A DNA stretch of 40,183 nt from Roseicyclus salinarum (GTDB lineage Bacteria; Pseudomonadota; Alphaproteobacteria; Rhodobacterales; Rhodobacteraceae): contig NZ_JARRSA010000033.1 in assembly GCF_029624655.1 (NCBI RefSeq), positions 1 through 40,183 of the forward strand, given 5' to 3'. Positions 39,678 to 40,183 of this stretch are shown piece after piece; within the stretch, counting starts at the first letter, position 1, and the number at the start of each line of letters is the position of its first letter. Position numbers and translations under genes: made by a program. Under the pieces are notes generated by a model that was not told where the DNA came from, made no database searches, and saw nothing but the letters and a program-made list of their open reading frames with translations.

Positions 39678-39964
39678 GGGGTGTCCTCGCGGGCGGCGAG
39701 CATGGCGTCGGCCTGAACGTAGCGGGCATTTGCATCGGCGCGCGCCCACCACTTGATCCATGCCAAGGCACTTTCTGGGTCGCTTAGGTCAAAACGCTCC
39801 GGAGCGGGTCCAACTAACGCTTCGGCCATGCCCACCGAAGCACTTTTGTCCAATCCGGGGGCCTGCCCCGCGAACCAGTCGCGCAGGGTCATGCCTCCGC
39901 GGTCAAAACCTTCGGTCGGATGGTAGTATGTCGGGAACGCTGGCCCGCCGTCTCTCTCAGTCAT
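39674..39964 (-). CDS. Phage accessory protein (MTLRDWFAGQA type)
   Basis: This 96-residue protein starts MTERDGGPAFPTYYHP, then GGMTLRDWFAGQAPG and ends with a helix DANARYVQADAMLAAREDTP. It belongs to a widespread family of short phage proteins with the DGGPAFP and MTLRDxF phrases; function unknown. It is the first gene of the right minus operon, so a promoter for the operon should lie within 39970-40130. Confidence 0.72.
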   Translation of the reverse strand: MTERDGGPAFPTYYHPTEGFDRGGMTLRDWFAGQAPGLDKSASVGMAEALVGPAPERFDLSDPESALAWIKWWARADANARYVQADAMLAAREDTP

Positions 39965-40138
39965 GGGGTGTCTCCTGTGTTTCAAGATTTCCGGTGTGTG
40001 GGGCGATGGTGGGGAAACAGTTCCCTTTGGTTCGATTGAACCTGCGCAGGCTGTCGAGACCGGGACAGACGGGGAACAGACCCCGCGAAACAGGGCGCGA
40101 TTGGCGACAGATCAACAGCTTGGCGACCGGGATCAGTT
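39965..40138. other. Right attachment arm and probable promoter region
   Basis: No gene. It contains the right arm repeat, a GGGAA-N4-TTCCC inverted repeat (40013-40026), a GGTTC-N4-GAACC inverted repeat (40029-40042) and CGGGG-N6-CCCCG (40069-40084 region). These could be integrase/excisionase sites and the start region for the minus-strand operon. Confidence 0.5.
40015..40042 (+). repeat. Right attachment-arm repeat
   Basis: This matches 73-99 in the same orientation (AAACAGTTCCCTT then GGTTC). It ends in the palindrome GGTTC-GATT-GAACC. It is a candidate arm-type integrase site about 97 bp inside attR. Confidence 0.6.
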
Positions 40139-40183
40139 TTCGGGAGGCAGGGGCCGGAGGTTCGAATCCTCTCACTCCGACCA
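40139..40183 (+). repeat. attR core (45-bp direct repeat, copy 2)
   Basis: Identical to 1-45. No tRNA 5' half precedes it, so it is the displaced 3' part of tRNA-Pro left at the far end of the prophage. It marks the right boundary of the element. Confidence 0.92.

Noticed and set aside
39957-40175. 72-residue minus frame running through attR
   Set aside because: It crosses the tRNA-derived att core and the arm repeats; its C-terminus is only the ribosome site of the next gene in another frame.
40139-40183. Complete second tRNA-Pro at the right end
   Set aside because: The sequence before it cannot form the 5' half of a tRNA; it is only the att duplicate.

Overview
This window is a complete temperate phage genome in its integrated state. 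A perfect 45-bp direct repeat bounds it (1-45 and 40139-40183). The repeat is the 3' half of a tRNA-Pro(CGG) gene, from the anticodon loop to the encoded CCA. The left copy would complete the host tRNA, so 1-45 is attL and the right copy is attR. High GC, GC-rich third codon positions and many gene families typical of roseobacter and Rhodobacter phages suggest a host in Rhodobacterales (Alphaproteobacteria). These include a DUF4055-type portal, a P22-coat-like capsid protein and a spike-base protein resembling a gene-transfer-agent head spike. The tail genes (tube, G/GT chaperones with a frameshift site, tape measure, J-like tip, no sheath) indicate a siphovirus.

Layout. Positions 90-4087 form a leftward operon of ten mostly ATGA-coupled genes: small early proteins, a ParB-fold protein, a cytosine-methyltransferase-like protein, an excisionase-like HTH protein and a tyrosine integrase. 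Positions 4158-4730 form a lambda-like switch: a small HTH repressor flanked by two near-identical divergent promoters (PL and PR), each with two 15-bp operators of the form ATACG-N5-CGTAT around a TTGACC -35 box. Positions 4727-5632 hold a Cro-like gene, a CII-like gene and a small ORF, ending at a strong terminator (5643-5672). Positions 5726-13549 are recombination and replication genes: ERF annealing protein, coiled-coil protein, NinB-like protein, HNH nuclease, RusA resolvase, a second ParB-fold protein, SF2 helicase, SSB and a candidate late regulator. A terminator follows at 13588-13616.

Positions 13662-22739 are packaging and head-neck genes: small and large terminase, portal, minor head protein, scaffold, major capsid protein, another terminator (19869-19898), spike base, connector genes and tail tube. 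Positions 22739-36289 are tail genes: G and GT (by -1 frameshifting), an antisense secreted-protein gene, tape measure, tip complex, collar fibre and assembly protein, and three large adhesin or spike genes with Ig-like, PKD and beta-helix-like regions. Positions 36303-38496 are the lysis cassette: coiled-coil/TM protein, holin, T4-type lysozyme, a lipoprotein with a C-terminal TM segment that fits a unimolecular spanin, and small membrane proteins. Positions 38497-39964 are a leftward operon of five small accessory genes, most starting from a repeated initiation cassette. The right attachment arm follows.

The signals most worth checking are the paired PL/PR operators with apparently leaderless cro and repressor mRNAs; the AAATTTT frameshift site with a hairpin; the antisense secreted-protein gene wedged between GT and the tape measure; the shared ACCCCATGA start cassette; and the nested 15-codon basic minigene after the capsid gene. 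No CRISPR array, insertion sequence or complete tRNA gene was found.
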